The notes under the pieces: generated by a model
Databases searched by the model: none
What the model was told of the DNA's origin: nothing
Seen by the model: only the letters and a program-made list of their open reading frames with translations
In this document: positions 49,391 to 59,649 of the stretch, piece by piece
Layout of the letters: every line of letters begins with the position of its first letter
Position numbering within the stretch: position 1 is the stretch's first letter
Translations under genes and position numbers: made by a program
Source of the DNA: Burkholderia sp. HI2500
GTDB taxonomy: Bacteria > Pseudomonadota > Gammaproteobacteria > Burkholderiales > Burkholderiaceae
Length of the DNA stretch: 64,000 nucleotides
Assembly: GCF_002223055.1 (NCBI RefSeq)
Contig: NZ_NKFL01000006.1
Location: forward strand, 1,736,001-1,800,000
Direction of reading: 5' to 3'

Positions 49391-50914
49391 TTGGATACCG
49401 TGATCCTCGCCGACTGGCTCTCTGCCCGCCTCGACCGCAGCTCGCCCGAGCCGATGTACCGGCAGTTGCTGCAGCAGATGCAGCAGGCCATCCTGACCGG
49501 GGAATTGGGGCCAGGTACGAAGCTGCCGAGTTCGCGCACGCTCGCGGCCGACCTGTCGATCGCGCGCAATACCGTGCTGCACGTGTACGACCAGCTGACG
49601 GCCGAAGGCTACGTGCTGACGACCACCGGCAGCGGCACCTATGTGGCCGACACGCGGCCGGACGCCGCCGCGATCCACGTGCCGGGCGCCGCACCGCCCC
49701 CGTCGAGCGCCGATGAACCGCCGCTGCCGGACGCGCAGGGCGGCCTGTCGATGCGCGGCCGGCAACTGATCGAGCACGCGGGCGTGTCGCGGCGCCAGTG
49801 GGGCGCGTTCATGCCGGGCGTGCCGGACGTGTCGGAATTCCCGAGCCGGACGTGGAGCCGCCTGCAGGCGCGGCTGTGGAAGGAGGCGAATCCCGAGTTG
49901 CTGACCTATGCGCCGGGCGGCGGCTACCGGCCATTGCGGCGGGCGCTCGCCGATTACCTGCGCGTCGCGCGCTCGGTCAAATGCTCGCCGGACCAGGTGA
50001 TCATCACGACAGGCATCCACCAGTCGATCGATCTCGCGGTGCGGCTGCTGTCCGACATCGGCGATCGCGCATGGGTCGAGGAGCCGTGCTACTGGGGCGT
50101 GCGCAGCGTATTGCAGGCGGCCGGCCTCACGCTGACGCCGGTGCCGGTCGACCAGGAAGGGCTCGACCCGCGTGCCAGCGACATGCAGCACCCGCCGCGG
50201 CTCGTGCTCGTCACGCCGTCGCATCAGTACCCGCTCGGGATGGTGATGAGCCTCGCGCGACGCCGGATGCTGCTCGAATACGCGCGCCAGCACCGCTGCT
50301 GGATCATCGAGGACGACTACGACAGCGAGTTCCGCTATGGCAGCCGCCCGCTCGCATCGCTGCAGGGGCTCGACGACGGCGGCCGCGTGATCTACGTCGG
50401 CAGCCTCGGCAAGATGCTGTTCCCGGGGCTGCGGATGGGCTACATGGTCGTGCCCGAGCATCTGGTCGACACGTTCCGCACCGGGCTGTCGGAGCTGTAC
50501 CGCGAGGGCCAGCTGATGCAGCAGGCCGTGCTCGCCGAATTCATCATGGACGGCCACCTGACTTCGCACGTCAGACGAATGCGCACGCTGTACGGCGAGC
50601 GCCGGCAACTGATGATCGATGCGATCCGCGCGCGCTTCGGCGACGCGCTGCCCGTGATGGGCGACGAGGCAGGCCTGCATCTCGTGCTCGGCCTGCCCGA
50701 CGCCTGCGACGATCGCGCGGTCACGCAGAGCGCGTTCGATGCGGGCGTGATCGTGCGCCCGCTCACCAGCTACTACAGCAGCCTCGACACCGCGCGGCGC
50801 GGCCTGCTGCTCGGCTATGCGTGCGTCCCGCACGAAGGCATCGGCCCCGCGTTCGACACGCTCGCGAATACCATCGAGCGACACCTGCCGCGGGACCTCA
50901 CGCGCGCGGCATAG
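49391..50914 (+). CDS. MocR/GabR-type GntR regulator with aminotransferase domain
   Basis: The 507-residue protein joins a GntR winged helix (PMYRQLLQQMQQAILTGELGPGTKLPSSRTLAADLSIARNTVLHVYDQL) to a class-I aminotransferase-like domain. The PLP-lysine lies in YVGSLGKMLFPGLRMGYMV. GabR-like proteins sense amino compounds through PLP. Divergent placement next to the ABC transporter makes that operon the likely target. I used the TTG at 49391 (MDTVILADW); the upstream open frame is the shadow of the ATPase gene. Confidence 0.92.
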   Translation: MDTVILADWLSARLDRSSPEPMYRQLLQQMQQAILTGELGPGTKLPSSRTLAADLSIARNTVLHVYDQLTAEGYVLTTTGSGTYVADTRPDAAAIHVPGAAPPPSSADEPPLPDAQGGLSMRGRQLIEHAGVSRRQWGAFMPGVPDVSEFPSRTWSRLQARLWKEANPELLTYAPGGGYRPLRRALADYLRVARSVKCSPDQVIITTGIHQSIDLAVRLLSDIGDRAWVEEPCYWGVRSVLQAAGLTLTPVPVDQEGLDPRASDMQHPPRLVLVTPSHQYPLGMVMSLARRRMLLEYARQHRCWIIEDDYDSEFRYGSRPLASLQGLDDGGRVIYVGSLGKMLFPGLRMGYMVVPEHLVDTFRTGLSELYREGQLMQQAVLAEFIMDGHLTSHVRRMRTLYGERRQLMIDAIRARFGDALPVMGDEAGLHLVLGLPDACDDRAVTQSAFDAGVIVRPLTSYYSSLDTARRGLLLGYACVPHEGIGPAFDTLANTIERHLPRDLTRAA

Positions 50915-50950
50915 CGGCGCTCATGCGCCGCGCCGCCCGCGCTTCTCACC

Positions 50951-51988
50951 TTACCGCGCGCCGCCCGCCCCGCGATCGAGCGATGCCGCGCGCACGGCTT
51001 CGCCGGGCTTCGTGAACACGCGCTGCCGCAGCGCGGCGATCTGCGCGTCGCGATCCTGCGGCGACAGGCCCGCCGACTCGATCTGCGCACGCTGCGCCGC
51101 ATAGTCCGTATAGCGGCTTTGCCACGATGCGTCGTCCTGCTGCAGCTGCGCGACGCGCGCGGCGGCTTCGGCGCCGAGCGTCTGCGTCAGTTGCGCGCGC
51201 ATCGCATCCGGCGTCGCCCCGCTCTTCTGCAATTGCGCGATCTGGTCGATCGCGGCGCGCTGCTTATCGATGCGCTGCTGCGCGGCGCGCTCGTCGGCCG
51301 GCATCTGCTGTTCGAGCGCCGCGAGTCGTTCGGCCTTCTGCGCATCCGTCAGCGTCCGATCCTGCGTGATCTTCAGCCGCGCGAGGTCGTAGCGCTGCCG
51401 CCACTGCTCCGCACCGAAAAACGGCTGGCTCCAGTCACCGAGCGTGCGATATGCAATCGATGCACGCTGGTCGAGCGCGAGCTGCAGCGCGCCGAGGTCG
51501 GACTTGTCGACCGCGCCGGCATCGCGCAGCTTCGCGAGTGCGTCGAGATACGCGCGATAGCGGTGCCATACGTCGAGCGCCTCGGCCTGCGCCACGGTGC
51601 CGTCGAGTTGCGCGGCAATCTCCCGCACGACGAACGCATCGAGCGCGGTCGCACTCAGGTCGCTCTGCGCGGTCAGGCAATAGTCGAAGAAATCGCGCAC
51701 TGCACGCGACTTCGCGAGATGGCCGCCGGCATCGAGCGGCAACCGGGGCGCGCTGGAGCCGGCGAGCGACGGCGGCAGGCCCGCGCTTGCCGGCACGGCG
51801 GCCTGCGGCGGCGAAGCTGCCACGCTACCCACCGCCGCCCCCGCATCCGGCGACTCGCCGCCGGCGCCAGTCCCTCGATGCCAGCCCGCGCCGCTCCACA
51901 TCGCCACACCGGCAATCGCCGCCAGCCCCACGACACCGTAGACCACGGCGCGCCGCGCCAGCGGCGCGCGTCCTTCACGTGCCGTCAT
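50951..51988 (-). CDS. lif: Lipase-specific foldase (steric chaperone)
   Basis: The 345-residue protein is the membrane-anchored foldase that folds LipA in the periplasm. It has an N-terminal transmembrane helix (VVYGVVGLAAIAGVAMW), an Ala/Pro-rich linker and a long helical body. That body includes the family motif region KSRAVRDFFDYCLTAQSDLSATALDAFVVREI (RxxFDY(F/C)LxAxGE-type). Length matches B. cepacia LimA. It starts three bases after the lipA stop. Confidence 0.96.
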   Translation of the reverse strand: MTAREGRAPLARRAVVYGVVGLAAIAGVAMWSGAGWHRGTGAGGESPDAGAAVGSVAASPPQAAVPASAGLPPSLAGSSAPRLPLDAGGHLAKSRAVRDFFDYCLTAQSDLSATALDAFVVREIAAQLDGTVAQAEALDVWHRYRAYLDALAKLRDAGAVDKSDLGALQLALDQRASIAYRTLGDWSQPFFGAEQWRQRYDLARLKITQDRTLTDAQKAERLAALEQQMPADERAAQQRIDKQRAAIDQIAQLQKSGATPDAMRAQLTQTLGAEAAARVAQLQQDDASWQSRYTDYAAQRAQIESAGLSPQDRDAQIAALRQRVFTKPGEAVRAASLDRGAGGAR

Positions 51989-51991
51989 CGA

Positions 51992-53314
<1,323 letters not shown>

Positions 53315-55447
53315 TTACAGCTTCGCACTCACGCGCACCCACGCGGTCCGGCCCGGCTCCATCACCGGCGAGTTCGCCGGATAGCCGAAGCCCGCGTTGC
53401 CGGCGAGGTTCAGGTGCTCGGTGTAGGCCTTGTTCAGCACGTTGTCGACGCCGACCGAGATCTGCACGGTCTTGCTGACGTTGTATTGCGTATGCAGCGA
53501 GAGCACACCGAATCCGGCGCTCGGGCCGAAGTCCTTGCCGACCACGTTGCCCTCGTTCAGGGCATAGCGATGCTGCGGCGCAACGATGCGCCACATCCCC
53601 CCTGCCGACCACGCACCCCGCGTGTATTCGAGCCCGATGCGCGCCTCGAGCGGCGGCATCTGCGGCAACGGATCTCCGGTTGCGACGTTGCGCCCCCACG
53701 CATACGCGAGCGACGTCTCGACGCGCAGCGGCGAAACCGGTTTCCACGACACGCCCGCTTCGCCACCCATGATCTGCGCGTTGACGTTGGTTGCCTGCGT
53801 GGTCGGGCCCATCGTGCCGGCTGCGTAGTTGAACAGGATGAAGTCCTGAACATAACCCGCATACGCCGACACCCATGCATCGAGCCGGTCGCTCTTGTAT
53901 TGCGCGCCGATGTCGAGCTGCGTGGTCTTCTCCGGCTGCACCGCCGAGAACGCGTTGATCGACCCGGCCGGCCCGCGCTTCGCGGAAAACAGCTCCCAGT
54001 AGTCGGGATAGCGCTCCGTATGGCCGACGCCCGCGTACCACGTGACGGGCAGCGACGCGAGATCGCGCTCATAGCGGACGAAACCGCTCGGCAGCACGCG
54101 CGTGCGATCGTCGTCGAAGGTCGGGTTCGGCATGCGCTTCATCATGCCGCTCGTCGTCGCGCGCTTGTCGCGTGCGCTCGCATAGTCGACGCGCGCGCCG
54201 CCGATCACGCGCGACACGTCGCTCGCATACCACGTCAGCTCGCCGAACAAGCCTGCGTTCCACATCGTCGCCTGCGCATCCCACGGCTTGTCGCCGTAGT
54301 TCTGCCGCCCCATCGCCGAGCGCGAGTCGAGCCGGTTCGATTGCGCATCGACGCCCGTCACGAGCTTGAAGTCGTCGGCAAGACGGAACGTCGCGGCCGC
54401 GCGCGCACCGAACGTGCGCCGCCGCACTTCCGACGCCATCCGCATCGGCATGCTGCTGGTCGGGTCCGGTTGCCGCAACGAATAGTTGTCCATCACGTGA
54501 TCGGCTTCGTTGTAGTACACGCGCGCTTCGATCCGGTCGAGCACGTCGCCGAGATGCTGCTTGTCGAACGACAGGCCGAACGTCTCGCGGCGGAAATGCG
54601 CGCCGTCCATTCCGCGCCCCGCGTAGCGCGCATAGCCGTCGCCGGTGCCGGCGGTCAGCTCGACGCGTGTATGGTCGTCCGGCGTCCAGCCGAGCGCCGC
54701 ATCGGCGTTCCACTTGTCCCACTGCGACGGCACGGTGTTGCCGTTACCGTCCTCGTAGTCCTGCGAATGCGCGTGGTTCGCGGTCACGCGGCCATAGACG
54801 TCCGGCGTGCCGGCCGTCACGTCGATGTTCTGGTCGTTGCGGCCGAACGACCCGCCGACCAGGCTGCCGTCGAAGCGCATGCCGGGCTTGTCGAAGCGCG
54901 GCGTCACGCGCTCGAACATCACGGTGCCGGCCGATGCGCCGGGGCCGTACAGCACGGTCTGCGGCCCCTTCACGACGGTGACCTTGTCATAGCTTTCCGG
55001 CGCGATATACGACGTCGGCGCGTCCATCCGGCCCGGACATGCGCCGAGCGTCGACATCCCGTTCGCCAGGATGTTCAGCCGCGAGCCGAACATCCCGCGC
55101 AGCACGAGGTCGCCGTTGGTGCCGCCGCTGCGGATCGACGTGAAACCGGGGATCGTTTTCAGGTAATCCGCGCCGTCGCTGGCGGGCAGCGGCTGGCGCG
55201 GGGTCTTCGGATTGGTGACGACGACGAGCGGCGTCGACAGCGGCGATGCAACGACTTCAATGGCCGGCAGCGGCGCGGCCGTATCGCCGGTCGGCGTGCC
55301 GGATGCGCGCGCCGGTTCGGCGGCCGCGGCGCTCGCGGCCAATGCGCCGACGGCGAGCGCGGGAACGGTGAGTTTCAGCACGCGCGGCATGCGCCGCGCA
55401 CCGGCATTGCGTGACGCCCGCGGCGCACGCAACTGGAAAATGGTCAT
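53315..55447 (-). CDS. oprC: TonB-dependent copper receptor (OprC/NosA-like)
   Basis: The 710-residue outer-membrane protein has a signal sequence, a plug domain (DYLKTIPGFTSIRSGGTNGDLVLRGM through KVTVVKGPQTVLYGPGASAGTV) and a 22-strand barrel ending WVRVSAKL. Met-rich loops such as MPMRMASEV and MMKRMPNP are typical of copper receptors. Its partner upstream is a DUF2946 gene, a usual companion of this family. It would import copper under TonB energy. The start MTIFQLRAP at 55447 lies before the signal. Confidence 0.92.
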   Translation of the reverse strand: MTIFQLRAPRASRNAGARRMPRVLKLTVPALAVGALAASAAAAEPARASGTPTGDTAAPLPAIEVVASPLSTPLVVVTNPKTPRQPLPASDGADYLKTIPGFTSIRSGGTNGDLVLRGMFGSRLNILANGMSTLGACPGRMDAPTSYIAPESYDKVTVVKGPQTVLYGPGASAGTVMFERVTPRFDKPGMRFDGSLVGGSFGRNDQNIDVTAGTPDVYGRVTANHAHSQDYEDGNGNTVPSQWDKWNADAALGWTPDDHTRVELTAGTGDGYARYAGRGMDGAHFRRETFGLSFDKQHLGDVLDRIEARVYYNEADHVMDNYSLRQPDPTSSMPMRMASEVRRRTFGARAAATFRLADDFKLVTGVDAQSNRLDSRSAMGRQNYGDKPWDAQATMWNAGLFGELTWYASDVSRVIGGARVDYASARDKRATTSGMMKRMPNPTFDDDRTRVLPSGFVRYERDLASLPVTWYAGVGHTERYPDYWELFSAKRGPAGSINAFSAVQPEKTTQLDIGAQYKSDRLDAWVSAYAGYVQDFILFNYAAGTMGPTTQATNVNAQIMGGEAGVSWKPVSPLRVETSLAYAWGRNVATGDPLPQMPPLEARIGLEYTRGAWSAGGMWRIVAPQHRYALNEGNVVGKDFGPSAGFGVLSLHTQYNVSKTVQISVGVDNVLNKAYTEHLNLAGNAGFGYPANSPVMEPGRTAWVRVSAKL

Positions 55448-55529
55448 GATCGAAAGCCCGAGTGACGCCCTCCACGCGGCCTCGACGGGCCGCACGGATA
55501 TCGGCGATGAATGGAACGGAAACAGCGCG

Positions 55530-55898
55530 TCAGGCGCGCTCGGGCGGGGCGCGCGGGTACGCGCGCGGATAGCGGTCGGCGCGCGCCGCGACGGCAGGCG
55601 ACGCGACGGCGGAAACGGAAACGACGGGAACGGAAGCGAGAGCCGCGGCGGCTGGCGCGCCGATCGCGGGGCTGTGCGCGAAGAAACCGCAATAGCCGCA
55701 CGCATCGAGATGCAGCGCATGATCGTGCATGCGGTCGGCATCGGGCGATGGGTGCGCGCCATGCTCCGTACTGCAGACGATTGCGTCGGGCGTGGCCGCC
55801 TGCGCGACGCGCCACTGCGACACCAGCGGCGCCGCGATCGCGAACCAGATCGCGAGCACGCCAAGCCAGGCGGTCAGGTGACGATGTCGGTGCAGCAT
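55530..55898 (-). CDS. DUF2946 protein, copper-linked
   Basis: The 122-residue protein has an N-terminal membrane or signal helix (LTAWLGVLAIWFAIAAPLVS), a His-rich segment (HDHALHLDACGYCGFFAH) with a CxxC pair and an Ala-rich C-terminus. DUF2946 proteins sit beside TonB copper receptors and probably bind copper in the periplasm. It lies 82 bases upstream of oprC on the same strand. The ATG at 55898 is preferred over a TTG nine bases earlier. Confidence 0.9.
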   Translation of the reverse strand: MLHRHRHLTAWLGVLAIWFAIAAPLVSQWRVAQAATPDAIVCSTEHGAHPSPDADRMHDHALHLDACGYCGFFAHSPAIGAPAAAALASVPVVSVSAVASPAVAARADRYPRAYPRAPPERA

Positions 55899-55988
55899 GC
55901 TCGGCAACGAGTAAGCGGAATGTAAAAACAGCCGAGATGTTACAGAATGTTCAACGCGATGGCCAGCGCGGATGGCGGTAAACGAACC

Positions 55989-56024
55989 GGGGGCGCATGG
56001 TTGTCAACACAACCAAGCGCCCCC
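55989..56024 (-). terminator. Large hairpin after cytochrome b561 gene
   Basis: GGGGGCGC (55989-55996) pairs with GCGCCCCC (56017-56024), and an inner TGGTTGT/ACAACCA stem extends it with one mismatch and a four-base loop. On the minus strand GGTTCGTTTACC follows. It separates cytochrome b561 from the DUF2946-oprC genes. Confidence 0.65.
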
Positions 56025-56053
56025 GCCTGCTGCATGCTTGCGGAACGTGCCGC

Positions 56054-56590
56054 TCAGGGCGCCATGCGCCGCAGCACGTCGTCGCGCCGGATGAAATGAT
56101 GGTAAAGCGCGGCCAGCGCGTGCAGGCCGATCACGAAGTAGAACGCGTTGCCGATCAGCTCGTGCGCTTCCTTGATCGTCGGCCGCAGCGCCTTGTCGGG
56201 GCCGAACAGCGTGAACGAGATGCCGAGCCAGTCGAGCGACACCGGCTTGCCGCCCAGGTTGATCATCATGATGCCGAGCAGCGGCTGCGCAATGATGAAC
56301 ACGTAGAGCGCGACATGCGCGAGCTTCGACAGCCAGCGCAGCAGCGCCGCTTGCGGAATGGCCTGCGGCACCCGGCTGACGGCTCGCCACAGCACGCGCA
56401 GCACCGACAGCACGAGCACGAGCGTGCCCGCGGTGAGATGCACGTTCATCCAGAACACCCGGCTGTCGCTGCCTTTCGGTCCGCGGATCTCGATGGCCAG
56501 GTAGGCCAGCGCCACCAGCAGGAAGACGGCCCAGTGGAAGAAGATCGCGGGCGAGCTGTAGCGCGTCTGTTTCGCGAGGATGTTTCTCAT
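56054..56590 (-). CDS. Cytochrome b561
   Basis: The 178-residue membrane protein has four helices with the b561 haem histidines in SSPAIFFHWAVFLL, VFWMNVHLTAGTLVLVLS, KLAHVALYVFIIAQPLLG and GLHALAALYHHFIRRDD. It transfers electrons between quinone and a periplasmic or soluble partner. The start MRNILAKQT at 56590 is the only ATG before helix 1. It lies 156 bases upstream of the DUF2946 gene, with a hairpin in between. Confidence 0.93.
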   Translation of the reverse strand: MRNILAKQTRYSSPAIFFHWAVFLLVALAYLAIEIRGPKGSDSRVFWMNVHLTAGTLVLVLSVLRVLWRAVSRVPQAIPQAALLRWLSKLAHVALYVFIIAQPLLGIMMINLGGKPVSLDWLGISFTLFGPDKALRPTIKEAHELIGNAFYFVIGLHALAALYHHFIRRDDVLRRMAP

Positions 56591-56815
56591 GCTTCGTCTC
56601 GTGTTGTATGCGGGGATGGGCGCATGCAGCCACCGGCCGGCGCCCGGCAAAACTGCCCCGATTGTAGCCGCACGGGCAACCGGTTTTGCACGACGTGCGC
56701 AAATATCCGACGAATCGTCCACGCACGCCGCGCAGCGCACCATATGGAAAGTCCGCATCGCGCGCCCGGACGGCTGTGGCACGATGAAGCTTTGGTGCGA
56801 CGGCGCGCGGGCATC

Positions 56816-57454
56816 ATGAGCAAGGCGTTCTTCGTTGCGGCCTATCGGCTGACCGCCGCGTTGCTCGCGGTATCCACCACGCTGCACAGCGTCGCCGACT
56901 ACTGGCACCTGCCGGGCTTTCATCTCGGCAACTATCTCAGCTACTTCACGCAACTGAGCAGCCTCTACGCGGCCGCGATGCTCGCCGTCGGGCTCTGGCG
57001 CATCGCGCGCCCCAGCTCGGCCCGCTACGAATCGATGCGCGGCGCCGCAGTGCTGTATGTATTGATCACCGCAATCGTCTACGAACTCCTGCTCGCGCGG
57101 CTCGATGCGCTGCACCACGTCACGCCGGCGTTCAACAACTGGGTGCTGCACCGGATCGTGCCGCTCGTCGTGCTGTGCGACTGGCTGTATGTGGAGCCGC
57201 GCCTGCCGATCCCGCGGCGCAGCGCATTCGCGTGGCTCGGCTTCCCGATCGCCTATCTCAGCTATACGCTCGTGCGCGGCTCATTCGAGAACTGGTATCC
57301 CTATCCGTTCGTCGATCCGCGGCCGCACGGCTACCTGCCGGTCGCGATCCAGTGTTCGCTGATCGCGCTGGGCGCGGTGGCGCTCGCAATGGGTATTCGC
57401 TGGCTCGGCAATCACGCGAGACCGTCCGGTGCGGTGACGCTCAGGAAAGGATGA
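56816..57454 (+). CDS. Pr6Pr family membrane protein
   Basis: The 212-residue protein has six hydrophobic helices and the Pr6Pr/FAR-17a-like pattern. Examples are FHLGNYLSYFTQLSSLYAAAMLAVG, NWVLHRIVPLVVLCDWL and GFPIAYLSYTLVRGSFENWYPYPFVDP. Homologues are found across bacteria and eukaryotes; eukaryotic relatives hydrolyse hydroxy-fatty-acid esters, but bacterial function is not known. The conserved Thr in YFTQLS and His in VLHRIVP are the residues used by those hydrolases. Confidence 0.85.
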   Translation: MSKAFFVAAYRLTAALLAVSTTLHSVADYWHLPGFHLGNYLSYFTQLSSLYAAAMLAVGLWRIARPSSARYESMRGAAVLYVLITAIVYELLLARLDALHHVTPAFNNWVLHRIVPLVVLCDWLYVEPRLPIPRRSAFAWLGFPIAYLSYTLVRGSFENWYPYPFVDPRPHGYLPVAIQCSLIALGAVALAMGIRWLGNHARPSGAVTLRKG

Positions 57455-57502
57455 AGGCGGGAGCGTGTGCGCCGCCCGGCGCACACGGGATGAAGCGGGC
57501 GA

Positions 57503-58237
57503 TCAGCCGCCGTTGCGCGGCAGGAAGTTCATCGGGTCGACGACCTTGCCGTTCTGGCGGACTTCGAACTCGAACGTCGAACGGCCGCTCGCGTCGGTGC
57601 CCATTTCGGCGACCGGCTGGCCCTGGCGCACCGCGTCGCCTTCGTTGACGAGCAGCTTGCCGTTGTGTCCGTAGGCCGTGATGAGCCCGTTCTCATGCTT
57701 CAGGATCACGAGCGGCCCGTAGGCCTTGACGCCGGATCCGGCGTACACCACGCGCCCGGCCGCCGCGGCCCGCACCGAATGGTCGGGCCCGGACGCAGCG
57801 ATCACGAGGCCGCGCGTCTTGCCGGCCGAGAACGGCGTCGCCACGACACCGGTGGCCGGCCAGGCGAGCGAGCCCGGCTGCGCGGCCGCCGCGGGCGGCT
57901 GCCCGAGCGACGTCGCGGCAGGCGGCGGCGCGACGCGCAGCACCTGGCCGGGATACACGGCATCGGTCGGCGCCATGTGGTTCCAGCTGGCCACGTCCTG
58001 GACGCGCTGCCCATAGGCGTTCGCGACGCCCGCGAGCGTATCGCCCGGATTCACGCGGTAATAGCCGGCGATCACGCCCGGCGTCGCGGCCGACGTGGGT
58101 GCCGGCTGGCGCGCCGGCTGCCAGCTGTCGGTCCACGGCGTCATCGTGCAGCCCGTCAGCGCGATGGCTGCGGCAACGAGCGCCGCCTGCGGCAGCCAGC
58201 GCGTCAGCGCATCGTGGATGGGAATAGTTTCTCTCAA
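57503..58237 (-). CDS. LysM/M23 (NlpD-like) lipoprotein
   Basis: The 244-residue protein has a signal and lipobox with Cys in IALTGCTMTPW, a LysM domain (YYRVNPGDTLAGVANAYGQRVQDVASWNHM) and a C-terminal M23 LytM domain. In the latter GHNGKLLVNEGDAV and STFEFEVRQNGKVVDP are visible, while the first His/Asp zinc motif is not intact. NlpD-like proteins of this type activate amidases at division. The TTG at 58237 follows GGGAGG with four bases spacing, a strong ribosome site, so I prefer it to the upstream frame. Confidence 0.9.
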   Translation of the reverse strand: MRETIPIHDALTRWLPQAALVAAAIALTGCTMTPWTDSWQPARQPAPTSAATPGVIAGYYRVNPGDTLAGVANAYGQRVQDVASWNHMAPTDAVYPGQVLRVAPPPAATSLGQPPAAAAQPGSLAWPATGVVATPFSAGKTRGLVIAASGPDHSVRAAAAGRVVYAGSGVKAYGPLVILKHENGLITAYGHNGKLLVNEGDAVRQGQPVAEMGTDASGRSTFEFEVRQNGKVVDPMNFLPRNGG

Positions 58238-58660
58238 GGGTCCTCCCGGATTTGCGTCGTTGCGCCGCCCACCGCCCCCCGGCGCGCGACGCACGATGTC
58301 CGGCCGAACGGCCGGATCAACCAGTATCCGACCGCCTCGCGGCCGTCAGTTTCCACAGCGGGACGTGGGTGCGAATGGGCTCACCGGCCCCTTTTTCGCG
58401 TCGTCCCGACCGGCAAAGATACCATTTGTGGCGGTCAAGGCCGCGTCAGGTACCTGATCCGGCAACAATCTTGCGGCGTCGCACCGGCGTGCCGGTGGCC
58501 TGCAAGCCGCGCCGCGCGGGCCGTCGGGCGGGCTGTGGCGGCGCTTCCGCTCGCCGCGCCGCCCTTGCGGGCAGTCTCGATCCCGTCACATTCTCCCCGT
58601 CGTTCGCCACCTATACTCGGTGATGCACTGCGCGATCCAACGACAACGAGGAGCATGACA
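58238..58660. other. Gene-free region between the M23 lipoprotein and an unknown gene
   Basis: No gene is visible in these 423 bases. A plus-strand TATACT (58612-58617) about 40 bases before the next gene is a good minus-10 element. The rest is GC-rich sequence with short dyads such as CCGGCCGAACGGCCGG at about 58300, which may act in transcription ending or initiation. Confidence 0.4.
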
Positions 58661-58981
58661 ATGAACAACGCGACGTTTCTTTCCGTGCAGCTCAACGCCG
58701 ACGACTTCTCCGGTTCCAGCGGCCTGGTCGAATTGCTCAACCGGCACCTGCTGTTCGCGACCGACGTCGCCGAGGCGGCCGATGCGCTCGTCCAGCTGGC
58801 GAGCGTCGCGCATATGACCGGCGCCCCGCGCCACAGCGTCGAGCTGCCGATCCTCGCGATCGAGCGACTGCGCGATGCGCTCGACACGTTGAGCGGCTAC
58901 GACGAAACGTGGCTGCAGGTGCTGGAACCGGCCGAAGCGCTGGTCCGGGATATCGGGCACCGCCGGCACGCGCTGCACTGA
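58661..58981 (+). CDS. Small protein of unknown function
   Basis: I do not recognise this 106-residue protein. It starts MNNATFLSVQLNADDFSGSSG and is largely helical, with an acidic tone and a C-terminus ending RRHALH. There is no signal peptide or cysteine. The start has GAGGAG seven bases upstream; an ATG two codons earlier is too close to it. A clear minus-10 upstream and a bidirectional terminator after it support a real transcribed gene. Confidence 0.75.
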   Translation: MNNATFLSVQLNADDFSGSSGLVELLNRHLLFATDVAEAADALVQLASVAHMTGAPRHSVELPILAIERLRDALDTLSGYDETWLQVLEPAEALVRDIGHRRHALH

Positions 58982-59022
58982 ACTGAACTAGCGGCTGGCG
59001 CGATAGGCGCGCCGCCAATGAA

Positions 59023-59061
59023 AACAGCCCGCCGTTCCGCATGACGGAACGACGGGCTGTT
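59023..59061. terminator. Bidirectional terminator
   Basis: AACAGCCCG (59023-59031) pairs with CGGGCTGTT (59053-59061), with an inner CGTTCCG/CGGAACG stem. T-runs flank it on both strands (TTT and TTTT), fitting its place between convergent genes. Confidence 0.85.
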
Positions 59062-59104
59062 TGTGCTTCCAGGGTCGGATCAGGCCGCCGAGGCGGCCGC
59101 ACCA

Positions 59105-59449
59105 TTAACGACCCTTGTAGATCGGGGCGTCGTCAGCGATACGCTTGACTTGCCAGCCGGTCTTGGCCTTGGCCGGCGCGCCGGATTCCTGCGCGGCAGC
59201 CGGTTGCGCGCCGTAGCCGGTCGTGTCGGCAGCGGCGACGTTCTGTTGCGGGTTCAGACGGGCTTCAGCAGCCTGGATGCCTTCCGGGTAGTTCGTACGG
59301 TCGCTGCCCAGCTTGTAGCCGGCCTGTTGCACGGCGACCAGGTCGGCCTTCACTTGTGCACGGGTGACGGGCGCGTTCTGTTGGGCGAACGAGACGGCGG
59401 GAACGGCGAGGACGGCAGCTGCGGCGAACGTTGCGATCAGCGATTTCAT
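59105..59449 (-). CDS. DUF4148 periplasmic protein
   Basis: The 114-residue protein has a signal peptide ending SFA (about residue 22) and the DUF4148 block TRAQVKADLVAVQQAGYKLGSDRTNYPEGIQAAEARL, followed by a flexible tail. The family is abundant in Burkholderia and of unknown function. It lies 200 bases after gnd on the same strand. TAAACT about 70 bases upstream of the start is a possible minus-10 for its own promoter, and a short palindrome CTATCGATAG (59603-59612) followed by a T-run on the minus strand may end gnd. Confidence 0.9.
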   Translation of the reverse strand: MKSLIATFAAAAVLAVPAVSFAQQNAPVTRAQVKADLVAVQQAGYKLGSDRTNYPEGIQAAEARLNPQQNVAAADTTGYGAQPAAAQESGAPAKAKTGWQVKRIADDAPIYKGR

Positions 59450-59649
59450 GATTACCTCCGGGATTTTTTTGCTCCGCCGCACACACCATGTCTGCAGCGA
59501 TGGAACAGAGTTTAGTCCCGGCAACACCTAGGGAAAACCATGAAACGACGAAAACACTATTTCCCAGGAACCAACAATCCCGGCATCCGGTATCGAAAAA
59601 CCCTATCGATAGAATAGATTTTCGCAACAATGCCGCCCTCGCCAGCCGG

